Of a stretch of 64,000 bases of DNA, positions 16,854 through 25,368 are shown piece by piece. The notes below the pieces were generated by a model, which made no database searches, was not told the DNA's origin, and saw only the letters and a list, made by a program, of their open reading frames with translations. Source of the DNA: an uncultured Spirochaetales bacterium (GTDB lineage: Bacteria > Spirochaetota > Spirochaetia > Sphaerochaetales > Sphaerochaetaceae). The position numbers and the translations under genes were made by a program. Positions within the stretch are counted from its first letter, which is position 1, and each line of letters opens with the position of its first letter. The stretch lies in the NCBI GenBank assembly GCA_949293595.1, contig CASFDW010000005.1:49988-113987 (forward strand), in the 5' to 3' direction.

Positions 16854-17649
16854 ACGTCAATGTGAACACGCCGTCGGACCCCGGCTCTGGATTGACGAAG
16901 GCTATGGACATGAACAGATCGTCCCCTCCGACCCTGTAATCGAGCTTGCGTACTCCGTCCTCCAGACGGAATGAGAAAGTATTCACTGTCTCGACCTTGA
17001 TTCCGAAAGCCCTGGAAACGACGGTGAACATGAATCCGTTCCTTTCCAGCTCTATCCTCGACACCCGCCAGGACGATGGCTTGAGAATGCGGCTGGTGTT
17101 GATGAGCTCGGAACATTTCCTGTACACCTCGGCCTGGATGCTGTCATCCTTGTAGGATGTCCATTCGGGCGCCAAGCCGCCCAGCGGATAAAGCGGGAAG
17201 AACTGGTATGCCGTACCGTCCCGTATGACCGACAGACGGTAATACTGGCCATATACCGGATCGTGATCGGTCTCAACCCTCATCCGAAGCTCCCTGACAA
17301 GTCCGTGATTGTCCTCGCCGGTCGGATTGATCCACAGGTATTCGCCGTCCCAGCTTCCCGTGGACGCATCGCAGAACCAGGCCTGCAGGTCGGTGTTGTT
17401 CCTGTCGCGCGCCGCGACAGCCACCTGGTATCCATGGTCCGCCAGAAGATCATCCACCGTATGGGAAAGCGTGCCAGAGTCCAGCCTGCAGGCAAACACG
17501 GAATCGATATAGATGTCATAGTACACGGCCCCGTCCACCTTGTCCCACGACAACATGAACCCGTTGGGTACGGGCTCGACCACAAGCGCGTGGAGGAAAA
17601 ACACGGGGAAAAAAGCGAACAGGATGATCGAGGTCAATCTTTTCTTCAT
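16837..17649 (-). CDS. Secreted protein with N-terminal FnIII-like domain
   Basis: 270 residues. A signal peptide (MKKRLTSIILFAFFPVFFLHA) is followed by a fibronectin III-like segment (about 22-90: VVEPVPNGFMLSWDKVDGAVYYDIYID...SHTVDDLLADHGYQVAVAARD), then 180 residues of strand-rich sequence that I do not recognise. Probably periplasmic or outer-membrane associated; function unknown. Leaderless by sequence: an extended -10 TGGTATGAT ends six bases before the ATG. It overlaps the haemolysin III gene by 17 bases at its 3' end. Confidence 0.75.
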   Translation of the reverse strand: MKKRLTSIILFAFFPVFFLHALVVEPVPNGFMLSWDKVDGAVYYDIYIDSVFACRLDSGTLSHTVDDLLADHGYQVAVAARDRNNTDLQAWFCDASTGSWDGEYLWINPTGEDNHGLVRELRMRVETDHDPVYGQYYRLSVIRDGTAYQFFPLYPLGGLAPEWTSYKDDSIQAEVYRKCSELINTSRILKPSSWRVSRIELERNGFMFTVVSRAFGIKVETVNTFSFRLEDGVRKLDYRVGGDDLFMSIAFVNPEPGSDGVFTLTFNGDT

Positions 17650-17655
17650 GTTTCA

Positions 17656-17664
17656 ATCATACCA
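17656..17664 (-). promoter_or_regulatory. Extended -10 for leaderless FnIII-like gene
   Basis: Minus strand TGGTATGAT, gap TGAAAC, ATG 17649. The TGn extension strengthens the call. Confidence 0.58.
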
Positions 17665-17908
17665 CATGAATGAAGAAACCGGAGATGAGGAAACAACGCT
17701 GCAATGTATTCCACCAACATCCGGAACCACGGACATCAGTTGAAAAAATGTACTGATAAATTATTTATAATCATTGTTTCCAAAGCTGTACTTTTATCTA
17801 AACCACCAAAAAACTTGCATCGCTCCAGACCTTCTTTGAAATTATGAAATCTATATTTCACAAAGAATCAAACTGCATCTAACTTCTGTATTGAATTGAA
17901 ATTGCTTG
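17665..17908. other. AT-rich non-coding stretch
   Basis: No gene is supported. One small inverted repeat, TGAAAT-CTAT-ATTTCA (about 17846-17861), may be a hairpin or operator. The rightward promoter that follows is listed separately. Confidence 0.35.
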
Positions 17909-17937
17909 TTGAGAAAGCATTGAATACATGTTAATAT
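17909..17937 (+). promoter_or_regulatory. Promoter of the small RHH-like gene
   Basis: TTGAGA (17909-17914), a 17-base spacer and TAATAT (17932-17937) with a TGT extension. The start would be near 17944, giving a leader of about 50 bases with an ideal Shine-Dalgarno. Confidence 0.6.
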
Positions 17938-17996
17938 TCCAAATAGGATAACGCCGCGATGAGGTGTGTTCACAATACCTTTTCAGGAGGCCTTAT

Positions 17997-18266
17997 ATGG
18001 AAGAGAAGAAGAAAAACTGGGGAGGCGCGCGGCCGGGTTCCGGCAGACCGCGGGGTATCAAAAAACCCTATAAAAACATCACTATCGCCCTTCCCGAGCA
18101 GGCGGTCCCTCGCCTGAAGGCAATTGCGAAATACCGTAATCTTTCCGTGTCCAAGCTGATTCAGAACTTCATCAACGAAAACTACCTGCAGATGGCTGAA
18201 GAAATGCTTGAGGAAGTAAAAAAAGAGGAAAAAAGGAAGAAGGAAGAGAAGGCGGAGGAAGCCTGA
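17997..18266 (+). CDS. Small ribbon-helix-helix-like DNA-binding protein
   Basis: 89 residues in three parts: a basic flexible arm WGGARPGSGRPRGIKKPYK, a likely ribbon-helix-helix (KNITIALPEQAVPRLKAIAKYRNLSVSKLIQNFINENY, strand then two helices), and a charged helix of about 25 residues made almost only of Glu, Lys and Arg. The GGARPGSGRPxG arm is common in small phage and plasmid DNA-binding proteins and in HNH/RHH accessory factors. Its target is unknown. ATG 17997 has AGGAGG six bases upstream; the longer frame would lack one. A terminator follows. Confidence 0.75.
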   Translation: MEEKKKNWGGARPGSGRPRGIKKPYKNITIALPEQAVPRLKAIAKYRNLSVSKLIQNFINENYLQMAEEMLEEVKKEEKRKKEEKAEEA

Positions 18267-18313
18267 GGACCGTCGGAAAAAGGACCACGGGGAAAATTTT
18301 TCCGTTTAATAAA

Positions 18314-18339
18314 GCCGGCCGCAGGACCGGCATTTTTTT
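18314..18339 (+). terminator. Rho-independent terminator
   Basis: GCCGG (18314-18318) pairs with CCGGC (18327-18331), then ATTTTTTT. Confidence 0.7.
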
Positions 18340-18350
18340 AGGGTTTGAAA

Positions 18351-18569
18351 ATGTTTTCAAAAAAAACCAAGGAAAAAATGGATTTCGACAGAAACAGATT
18401 CCAGCCGGCAGTGCAGACGAGCATCTGTACGGGGGAGATGACGTTCGGCTTTCTGGACAGGCATACCGGAAGGTTCACGGGCTCGTGCCTGGTGAGGGAC
18501 GATGCGGAGCTGGAAGGGATACTCAAGGACTACGGACTCGGGCAGGAGGATGTCAGGCATATCTACTGA
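18351..18569 (+). CDS. Small conserved protein of unknown function
   Basis: 72 residues, MFSKKTKEKMDFDRNRFQPA..., with a compact part VQTSICTGEMTFGFLDRHTGRFTGSCLVRDDAELEGILKDYGL. It resembles a small family seen in anaerobic Firmicutes in which a 'SICTGE...GF.D..TG.F' core precedes 'L(I/V)RD..ELE'; this recollection is uncertain and no function follows. ATG 18351 has AGGG seven bases upstream. It follows the preceding terminator closely, so it depends on read-through or its own promoter. Its stop abuts the convergent phosphoesterase end. Confidence 0.6.
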   Translation: MFSKKTKEKMDFDRNRFQPAVQTSICTGEMTFGFLDRHTGRFTGSCLVRDDAELEGILKDYGLGQEDVRHIY

Positions 18570-19382
18570 TCAGATGTCTATGAACCTGATCGAATCCCTT
18601 ATCTGGTACATCACATCGTCCGCATGGCGCCCGTCATACAGCCCCCATTCGCTGAAATAACCCAGGCACGGGCATATGAAGGAAATCCCGTCATGCTCCG
18701 AGACTTTTCTGAAATGCACATGCCCCGACACGGAATACCTCACAGGATGGCGCAGGAAAAGCCCGCCGATTCCGGAAGATCCGAGGAATGCATCGAAGTA
18801 ATCCCATTCCCGTCCCCTTCCCGTCACGATGAAATCCTTGTTCACAAGCATGTGAGTGACAGCGATGACATCCTTTCCCTCGCAATCGGAAAGCACCCTG
18901 TCGAGATTGTCCAGCATGGCGGCCGTACGCCCGCGGTTGTCGAGGCTCCATGAATTCCTGATACGGTCCTGCCAGGTCCTCCCTCCATATGACATGCAAT
19001 CGAAATCACAATCCATGCCATAAAGCGGGGAAAGCGTGTAATCATACCAACCCACATCGCCGACGACAGCCCATCGGCCGAGGGTGACAGTCTTGGAGCA
19101 AAGGCACCGCGGATCCTTGATGAATTCGGAATATATCACGTCGTTGTCCAATCCGCCATACCGCCAAAGATCATGGTTTCCGGGAACATAACGCACGGGA
19201 ATGCCGGCAAGCCGCTCAAAATGCCCGACCCATGATATTGTCGTACGGCAGCACTCCGATATGTCCCCGGCAATCAGGAGCATGTCGGAAAACGATGACG
19301 CCAACACCTCCGCAAGGACCCGGTCAATCGGATAACCGGCATTGACATCGACATGCAGATCGGAAATCACGGCTATCCTCAT
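18570..19382 (-). CDS. Calcineurin-like metallophosphoesterase
   Basis: 270 residues. The two-metal motifs are present: SDLHVDVN (Asp8, His10), IAGDISE (Asp), VPGNHDLWRY (Asn, His), VTHM and SGHVHF. Substrate unknown; it could be a protein or nucleotide phosphatase. The ATG at 19382 overlaps the stop of the OppDF fusion by four bases (ATGA) and sits behind AAGGAG inside that gene, so it is the last gene of the peptide-importer operon. It lacks a signal peptide and is cytoplasmic. Confidence 0.85.
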   Translation of the reverse strand: MRIAVISDLHVDVNAGYPIDRVLAEVLASSFSDMLLIAGDISECCRTTISWVGHFERLAGIPVRYVPGNHDLWRYGGLDNDVIYSEFIKDPRCLCSKTVTLGRWAVVGDVGWYDYTLSPLYGMDCDFDCMSYGGRTWQDRIRNSWSLDNRGRTAAMLDNLDRVLSDCEGKDVIAVTHMLVNKDFIVTGRGREWDYFDAFLGSSGIGGLFLRHPVRYSVSGHVHFRKVSEHDGISFICPCLGYFSEWGLYDGRHADDVMYQIRDSIRFIDI

Positions 19383-21328
19383 ATGAACTCCTTCTTGAGA
19401 TGGCATGCGCAGAAGCGTCCATCGTCCATCTTCTCCAGCTCCGGTCTTTCCCCACAGCAGGAGCTTACAGCATAAGGACATCTTGTATGGAAAGCGCACC
19501 CTTTTGGCGGATCGACCGGTGACGGCACCTCGCCCTTCAGGACAACCCTGCCGGATCCGTTCGAGGCGGAAAAGAGAGCTTTCGTATAAGGATGGACGGG
19601 AGAGGTGGACACAAGGGCTGCATCACCTATCTCGACGATGCGCCCGAGATACATCACGGCAATACGGTCGGACATGTAGGATACGACGTTCAGGTCATGT
19701 GAAATGAAAAGATATGTGAGCTTCTTGTCCTTCCTGAGCTGAAGCAGGAGGGTCAATATCTGGGCCTGTACCGATACATCCAGGGCGGAAACCGGTTCAT
19801 CCAGCACCACGAACCCCGGTTCGGCGATCAGGGCCAGGGCGATTGCGACCCGCTGTCTCTGGCCTCCCGAAAGCACGGATGGATATGATGAATAAAAGGA
19901 TCGGTCAAGACCCACGTCTTCCAGCATGCCGAAAACCCTTTCCTTCCTCTCTTCGTCGTCCATGGAAGGGAAATGGATCCTCAGCGGCTCCTCGAGAAGC
20001 CAGCCTATCTTCTTTTTTGGACTGATGGAACCATATGGATCCTGGAACACCATCTGTATCTCCTTCCTGTACGGCTTGAAACGTGACGTGGAAAGCTTCG
20101 CAATATCGACTCCGCGGTAGGAGACCTCGCCACACTCCGCGGCAAGGAGGTGGACAAGCATGTTGCCCGTGGTTGACTTGCCGCATCCGGACTCACCCAC
20201 AAGCCCGAGGGTCTCTCCCCTTCGGATGTCGAAGGAAACAGAATCGACCGCGGAAAGCCTCCTTCCTCCAGTCTTGAAGGTCTTGCTCAGATTCCTGACA
20301 CGAAGCAGGACATCCTCGGAGCACTCATGCTTCTGAAGACGCGCGGCATCCTCGTAGAACACCGGTACTGCAAGCTCCTCAGGCATCTTATGACAGAGCA
20401 CCCTTCTCGTACCATACGAATAATACTCCGGGGAAAGGAGACGGCATCCGTCATCGGCCTTCAGGCATCTTGGAGCGAACGGACATCCGGAACCGGTACG
20501 TTCCTCAAGCCGCGGCAGCGAGCCGCGGATAGGCACCAGAGGACGGTCGGAGGCAGGAATGGCGTCCAGAAGCGCACGGGTGTACGGATGTATCGGGAAC
20601 CGGAGAACGTCCGCCACCGGACCACTTTCCACAATCCGTCCCGAATACATTATGTGCACGGTGCTGCATAGATCCTTTATTACGGAGAGATCGTGCGAGA
20701 TCAGAAGGACGGCGGTACCTTTCTCCCTGCTCATCGCACGCATGACATCCATTATCTGGGCCTCCACGGTGACATCAAGCGCGGTTGTGGGTTCATCCGC
20801 GATTATGAGCTCGGGATCGTTTATGAACGCCATGGCGATCATTATCCTCTGCCTCTGTCCGCCCGAAAGCTGATGGGGATAGCAGGAATAGATCCTGCCT
20901 GCGTCCGAAAGCCCGACCTTCTCCATCATCGCAAGGACCCTGACGCGCGCCTCGTCTCCGGAAACCGCCTCATGCAGCATCAGGGCTTCCTGGATCTGTC
21001 TGCCGACCTTCATAAGCGGGTTCAACGCGCTCATAGGCTCCTGGAATATCATCGAAACGCGCTTTCCGCGGATCTTCATGAACGACTTTTCGTCAAGCCC
21101 CACAAGCTCCAGGCCGTCGAACATCAACGAACCCGATTCAGACGCGCTTGGGTTCTCCAGTCCGACAAGCGAAAGAGCGGATACTGTCTTGCCGCATCCG
21201 GATTCGCCGACAAGTGCCGTCAGCTCCCCCTTCCTGATAGAGAAGCTGATGTTCCTGACAGCCGGATAAGACCTTCCCTTTTCGTTTATTGTGATCGAGA
21301 AGGAGGAGAAATCGACAAGATTTGTCAT
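19379..21328 (-). CDS. Fused OppD-OppF peptide ABC transporter ATPase
   Basis: 649 residues carrying two complete ATPase units in one chain. Unit 1: Walker A GESGCGKT (41-48), LSGGQRQR, Walker [13 protein letters not shown]. Unit 2: [28 protein letters not shown]. Each is followed by the oligo_HPY tail ([23 protein letters not shown]) and a Cys-rich [15 protein letters not shown] / [15 protein letters not shown] segment, which in peptide importers can hold an iron-sulfur cluster. It energises the OppBC permeases encoded upstream. The ATG overlaps the oppC stop by four bases; longer frames read through oppC and are not real. Confidence 0.93.
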   Translation of the reverse strand: MTNLVDFSSFSITINEKGRSYPAVRNISFSIRKGELTALVGESGCGKTVSALSLVGLENPSASESGSLMFDGLELVGLDEKSFMKIRGKRVSMIFQEPMSALNPLMKVGRQIQEALMLHEAVSGDEARVRVLAMMEKVGLSDAGRIYSCYPHQLSGGQRQRIMIAMAFINDPELIIADEPTTALDVTVEAQIMDVMRAMSREKGTAVLLISHDLSVIKDLCSTVHIMYSGRIVESGPVADVLRFPIHPYTRALLDAIPASDRPLVPIRGSLPRLEERTGSGCPFAPRCLKADDGCRLLSPEYYSYGTRRVLCHKMPEELAVPVFYEDAARLQKHECSEDVLLRVRNLSKTFKTGGRRLSAVDSVSFDIRRGETLGLVGESGCGKSTTGNMLVHLLAAECGEVSYRGVDIAKLSTSRFKPYRKEIQMVFQDPYGSISPKKKIGWLLEEPLRIHFPSMDDEERKERVFGMLEDVGLDRSFYSSYPSVLSGGQRQRVAIALALIAEPGFVVLDEPVSALDVSVQAQILTLLLQLRKDKKLTYLFISHDLNVVSYMSDRIAVMYLGRIVEIGDAALVSTSPVHPYTKALFSASNGSGRVVLKGEVPSPVDPPKGCAFHTRCPYAVSSCCGERPELEKMDDGRFCACHLKKEFI

Positions 21329-22128
21329 AGCGATTCCTCCTGTATCCCATCCCCCAGCAGATTGAAGCCCATGACCAGGAGGGTTATGACCGCAGCCGGT
21401 ATGAATATGTACCACGGTGCGATGAATATGTAGTCCTGAGCCTCGGAAAGCATTGTTCCGAGACTGGGTGAAGGTGGCTGTACCCCGAGTCCGAGATAGG
21501 AAAGTCCGGATTCGGACATCACGGCAGAGGCGAATGACAGGCTCGCCGTCGCAACCAGCTCCGAACGCAAAAGCGGTAGGATATGGAAAAACATTATCCT
21601 CAGGGACCCCGCACCGCGCACGCGTTCCGCCTTGACGAATTCGGATTCCCTGTACTTTATGAACCCGGAACGGGTTATCCTTGTGAAACGCGGTACGGAC
21701 ATGACGGCAAGGGCTATGATGGTATTGGACGTGCCGTTTCCGAAAACGGCAATGAGCATCATCGCAACGAGAATGCCCGGAAACGCCATCTGGGCATCCA
21801 CGATCTTCATGACCACCTCGTCTATGATTCCCTTGAAATACCCCGAGAACGAGCCTAAAAGCATTCCCGCGGCAAGTCCGAGAAGCACTACGGACGCTCC
21901 GATCGCAAAAGAGGTCTGGAGCCCCTTCATCACCCTGGAAAGGATATCGCGCCCGAACTGGTCGGTTCCAAGAGGATGCTGCCAAGACGGGGCAGCAAGC
22001 TTGTTCGATATGTCTATCGCGCTCGTGTCATATGGAATGAAGAAAAGGCTGGATGCAAGAATGACGAGGATCAGCACGACGAGAACGGCCCCCGATACGA
22101 AATTGATGTTTCTGAAATATTTTTTCAT
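21325..22128 (-). CDS. Peptide ABC transporter permease (OppC/DppC)
   Basis: 267 residues, six helices. An N-terminal helix precedes the ABC-2-like permease core with LGTDQFGRDILSRVMKGLQTSF, a near-perfect OppC/DppC signature, and the EAA loop (RAERVRGAGSLRIMFFHILPLLRSELVA, here written VKAERVRGAGS...). It forms the channel with OppB. It starts one base after the oppB stop and overlaps the ATPase start. Confidence 0.92.
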   Translation of the reverse strand: MKKYFRNINFVSGAVLVVLILVILASSLFFIPYDTSAIDISNKLAAPSWQHPLGTDQFGRDILSRVMKGLQTSFAIGASVVLLGLAAGMLLGSFSGYFKGIIDEVVMKIVDAQMAFPGILVAMMLIAVFGNGTSNTIIALAVMSVPRFTRITRSGFIKYRESEFVKAERVRGAGSLRIMFFHILPLLRSELVATASLSFASAVMSESGLSYLGLGVQPPSPSLGTMLSEAQDYIFIAPWYIFIPAAVITLLVMGFNLLGDGIQEESL

Positions 22129-22129
22129 A

Positions 22130-23074
22130 TCAGGTGCTCCTTCTTATCCGCGGATCGATGAGCGAATAGACCATGTCCACGAGAAAATTCAGCACCACCA
22201 CGATCGCGGCAAGATAGACCACGAGGGCCTGTATGAGCGGAAGGTCCCTGGTGGTGATCGATACGGATATCAGACGCCCGATTCCAGGCAGGGAGAAGAC
22301 ATTCTCGACTATTATCGATCCGCCGAGCACATCCGCGGCAATCATCCCGAGCATGGTTATCACGGGAATGAGCGAGTTCCTGAGCACATGGGCATACATT
22401 ATCCTGGCCTCCCCCGCCCCCTTGCTTCTTGCGGTCCTCACATAGTCCTTACCCATCTCCTTGGTTATTGAGACCTTCACATACCGTATGAGGATGGCCG
22501 AGGTACCGACCGCGATTGAAAGCGACGGCAGGACCAACGATCCGAGCCAGGCCGCAAATCCTTCGGAAAGCGGTTTGTAGCCTATGGATGGAAAAATGCC
22601 AAGGTGGACGGAGAAGATGTTTATCAGCAGCACCCCCATGCAGAAGGACGGTATGGAGAGCCCGAGCTGCGTCACCATGGAAAAAACAACGGTCCCCTTT
22701 TCCGAACTGAACCGTGCGAGCAGCACGCCGAGAGGAATTCCTATCAGGATTGTGAGAAGGATCGACAACATGGCCAGGGACGCAGTCACGCCAAGGCTGG
22801 CCGACAGGAGATCGGAAACCGGCATCTGGTATCGCAGCGATATTCCAAGGTCTCCGGTAATGGCACCCTTGAGCCACTCCATGTAACGCACCGAAAGCGG
22901 CCGGTCCAGATCCAGCCGTTCGACCATAGCCTGACGCTCAAGCTCGTCGGCCTCGACCCCGAGTATCACATCCACGGGATCCCCGGGCAAGATCTGGAAG
23001 ACGAAGAAAGCAAGCATGGAAACCAGCAACAGGGTGATTATAAGCCCGGAAGCCTTGGTAAGATAGTATCCCAT
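22130..23074 (-). CDS. Peptide ABC transporter permease (OppB/DppB)
   Basis: 314 residues. Typical OppB features are the first helix followed by FVFQILPGDPVDVILG, a periplasmic loop (ERLDLDRPLSVRYMEWLKGAITGDLGISLRYQMPVSDLL) and the EAA loop YVRTARSKGAGEARIMYAHVLRNSLIPVITMLG. It pairs with OppC. It begins 10 bases after the binding-protein gene, behind GGAGGTGCG. Confidence 0.93.
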   Translation of the reverse strand: MGYYLTKASGLIITLLLVSMLAFFVFQILPGDPVDVILGVEADELERQAMVERLDLDRPLSVRYMEWLKGAITGDLGISLRYQMPVSDLLSASLGVTASLAMLSILLTILIGIPLGVLLARFSSEKGTVVFSMVTQLGLSIPSFCMGVLLINIFSVHLGIFPSIGYKPLSEGFAAWLGSLVLPSLSIAVGTSAILIRYVKVSITKEMGKDYVRTARSKGAGEARIMYAHVLRNSLIPVITMLGMIAADVLGGSIIVENVFSLPGIGRLISVSITTRDLPLIQALVVYLAAIVVVLNFLVDMVYSLIDPRIRRST

Positions 23075-23084
23075 CGCACCTCCG

Positions 23085-24572
23085 TCATTCCTCGTAATAA
23101 AGCTTCGCTACATCTGTGAACGGGACCGGATAGGCCGTATAGCCCTTAAGGTTCCTTCTGCAGACGATGTTCTGGTTTGGATCGCATATGAACACCGAGC
23201 CGGCATCCTCCAGTATCACCTCCTGTGCCTGCCGGTACAGCTCCGCCCTGTCGGTCTTGTCCGTCTCAAGGATGGCGGAGGCGATCAGTTCGTCGTACCT
23301 GCTGTTGTCATAGCGCACGAAGTTCCTGGAATACGAGGAGGTGTAGCGTACCAGGATATCATTCGGATCGAGCATTCCGGACAATCCGATAACGGTCGCC
23401 TCGTAGTCGGCGTTCTTATATACCTTATCAAGCCAGGTGGCCCACTCCACAAGCTCTATACGGACATCGACGCCGATCTTTTTCAGCTGCTCGGAGAGTA
23501 TCTGGGCCGTATCCACATGCGGCTGGTAGTTTGACGGAACCGTGATCACCAGATCGAACCCGTCCGGATAACCGGCCTCCGCAAGAAGCCTCATGGCTTC
23601 TTCTGGATCGTAATCGTACATGCCGTCCAGACCGTCGTTGTAATAAGCCTCCATGACAGGGGAGAAAGCGGAATAAAGCTTGGTGGCATATCCATTGAAG
23701 ACCCCTTCGATTATCTCATCCTTGTCAACCGCCAGATTGAACGCCTTTCTGACACGCGGATCATCGAACGGCGGACGGGAATTGTTCAACGCGAAGATCT
23801 GAACCATGTTCTGGGGATTGGAATAAATGTCGAACCGGGACGAAAGCACGTCGGCGTTGTCACCGTTGACGATCGCAATGTCGAGCTGCCCGGAGGTAAG
23901 CGCGGTGACGACCGCGCTCTCGTCCGTCATGACATAAAACTCGGCCCTGCCGATACTTCCCTTTCCCTGCTCGTCGTAATACGATGCATTACTCTCGAGG
24001 ACCACCTTCTGTCCCGGGGTATAAGAGACGAACCTGTACGGCCCCGTCCCGACCGGGGCTGTGGCGTTGTCCTCGTATCCGGCGGGCGTGATTGCGGCGG
24101 TCAAGAGCTGCAGGAACGAGGCGTTGGCTTCCTTAAGCCTGACGGACACGGTCATATCGTCGATCTTCCCTATGCTTCCGACACAGGCGAATTTGGAGCT
24201 GAGCGGGCGTCCTGTATCAAGTCCGGCATATTTCGAGAGGGACCAGATCACATCATCGGCATCGAACCGGGAACCGTCATGGAACACCACATCCGGCCGG
24301 AGGAAGAACGTGTATGTGAGCCCGTCGTCCGAAATCTCCCATGCCTCTGCAAGGGCAGGGACCACGGCGCCTGTGTCATCGTATCCCACAAGTCCTTCGA
24401 AAACATTGTGCATGATCGCCTCGGTATCGCTTGCCGTGGACAAATACGGATCCAACGAATCGATCTCGCTCATGGTCCTGGTGCGGACCGTCGAGGTGTC
24501 GACCTTCTTCTGGGAACAGGATGCAAGCAACAACAGGATCAAAAAAACGACAAGGAGACAAGATCTTTTCAT
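23085..24572 (-). CDS. Peptide ABC transporter substrate-binding lipoprotein (OppA/DppA)
   Basis: 495 residues, family 5 extracellular solute-binding protein. The lipoprotein signal ends at the lipobox LLASC (Cys19). Family markers include SEIDSLDPYLSTASDTEAIMHNVFEGLVGYD, ALAEAWEISDDGLTYTFFLRPDVVFHDGSRFDADDVIWSL and PVGTGPYRFVSYTPGQKVVLESNASYYD. It delivers peptides (or another family-5 ligand such as a glycoside or nickel chelate) to OppBC. The ATG overlaps the HAD gene's stop by four bases. Confidence 0.93.
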   Translation of the reverse strand: MKRSCLLVVFLILLLLASCSQKKVDTSTVRTRTMSEIDSLDPYLSTASDTEAIMHNVFEGLVGYDDTGAVVPALAEAWEISDDGLTYTFFLRPDVVFHDGSRFDADDVIWSLSKYAGLDTGRPLSSKFACVGSIGKIDDMTVSVRLKEANASFLQLLTAAITPAGYEDNATAPVGTGPYRFVSYTPGQKVVLESNASYYDEQGKGSIGRAEFYVMTDESAVVTALTSGQLDIAIVNGDNADVLSSRFDIYSNPQNMVQIFALNNSRPPFDDPRVRKAFNLAVDKDEIIEGVFNGYATKLYSAFSPVMEAYYNDGLDGMYDYDPEEAMRLLAEAGYPDGFDLVITVPSNYQPHVDTAQILSEQLKKIGVDVRIELVEWATWLDKVYKNADYEATVIGLSGMLDPNDILVRYTSSYSRNFVRYDNSRYDELIASAILETDKTDRAELYRQAQEVILEDAGSVFICDPNQNIVCRRNLKGYTAYPVPFTDVAKLYYEE

Positions 24573-25249
24573 AAATACCTCATTACGCCCCTGATATCCT
24601 CAGCGACATATCCATATCCGGTCTCCTCTATTCCGAGAAGTCCCGGGCTGTTTATAAGTATGGTGCGCATCCCGACACCGGCGGCACCTACTACATCATC
24701 GTAATAGTTGTCACCGACGTAAAGACAGTTTCCGGCATCCGCCCCGGCCTTTTCCAAAGCAAGCTCGAAAATCCTGCTGTCGGGCTTTCCGCACCCGACC
24801 TCCGAGGAAACGACCACCGGGTCAAGCTGTCCATCGAGCCCCAGATCAGAAAGCAACCTCCTGCAACCCTGGTCCCAGTTCGAGATCAGCCCCACCCCCA
24901 CGCCCCTTTTCCTCAGGGCCGAGACGACATCATCCGTGAAAGGATACTTCATCCATCTCACTTCCTTCCTGAAGCCTGCAAGGCTCGAGGAGACCGGGGA
25001 CAGGTACAAGTCGGGGTCAAGCGACAACAGCGTCAGCAGAAGCCTTACATAATCAGGAAAGCATCTGTTGTCTGATATGTCGCCGGGCCGGGTCCTCATG
25101 AAGAACTTGTTGGCAAGATGATATGCCCTGCCCACCTCGGACAAGGACAAATCAACACCGTTGCATTCCAAAGCCTTTTTGAAAAGGGGTACATGGTTGC
25201 TGTGAAGGAGCGTCAGCCCCAAATCGAAGAAGACATATCCGATGCCCAT
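24569..25249 (-). CDS. HAD-superfamily hydrolase
   Basis: 226 residues. Motif I is VFFDLGLTLLHS with the nucleophilic Asp, but the usual general acid two residues later is Gly; motif II is LISNWDQ, motif III GCGKPDSRIFELAL and motif IV YVGDNYYDDVVGA. The DxG form resembles haloacid dehalogenase-like members, so a slow or non-phosphatase activity is possible. ATG 25249 has AAGGA six bases upstream; ATG 25255 is too close to it. It is the first gene of the opp operon, behind a TTTACC-17-TAATAT promoter. Confidence 0.82.
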   Translation of the reverse strand: MGIGYVFFDLGLTLLHSNHVPLFKKALECNGVDLSLSEVGRAYHLANKFFMRTRPGDISDNRCFPDYVRLLLTLLSLDPDLYLSPVSSSLAGFRKEVRWMKYPFTDDVVSALRKRGVGVGLISNWDQGCRRLLSDLGLDGQLDPVVVSSEVGCGKPDSRIFELALEKAGADAGNCLYVGDNYYDDVVGAAGVGMRTILINSPGLLGIEETGYGYVAEDIRGVMRYL

Positions 25250-25271
25250 CGTCATTCCTTATATCAAGGAA

Positions 25272-25300
25272 ATATTATCAATAAATCAACGTTAGGTAAA
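25272..25300 (-). promoter_or_regulatory. Promoter of the opp operon
   Basis: Minus strand: TTTACC (25295-25300), 17 bases, TAATAT (25272-25277). The leader is about 16 bases and contains AAGGA. Confidence 0.5.
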
Positions 25301-25332
25301 ATCCCCTTTAAAAAAATGGATGCAGACGATTG

Positions 25333-25358
25333 AAAAAAGGCCCCGGGGGGGGCCTTTC
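25333..25358 (-). terminator. Rho-independent terminator after nahK
   Basis: On the minus strand AAAGGCCCC-CCC-GGGGCCTTTTTT: a GC-rich stem directly followed by six T, 11 bases past the stop of the kinase gene. Confidence 0.8.
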
Positions 25359-25368
25359 AAAACGGTGC

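Noticed and set aside
21329..21985. N-terminal extension of the OppDF fusion frame
   Set aside because: Reads through oppC in another frame; the coupled ATG at 21328 is the start.
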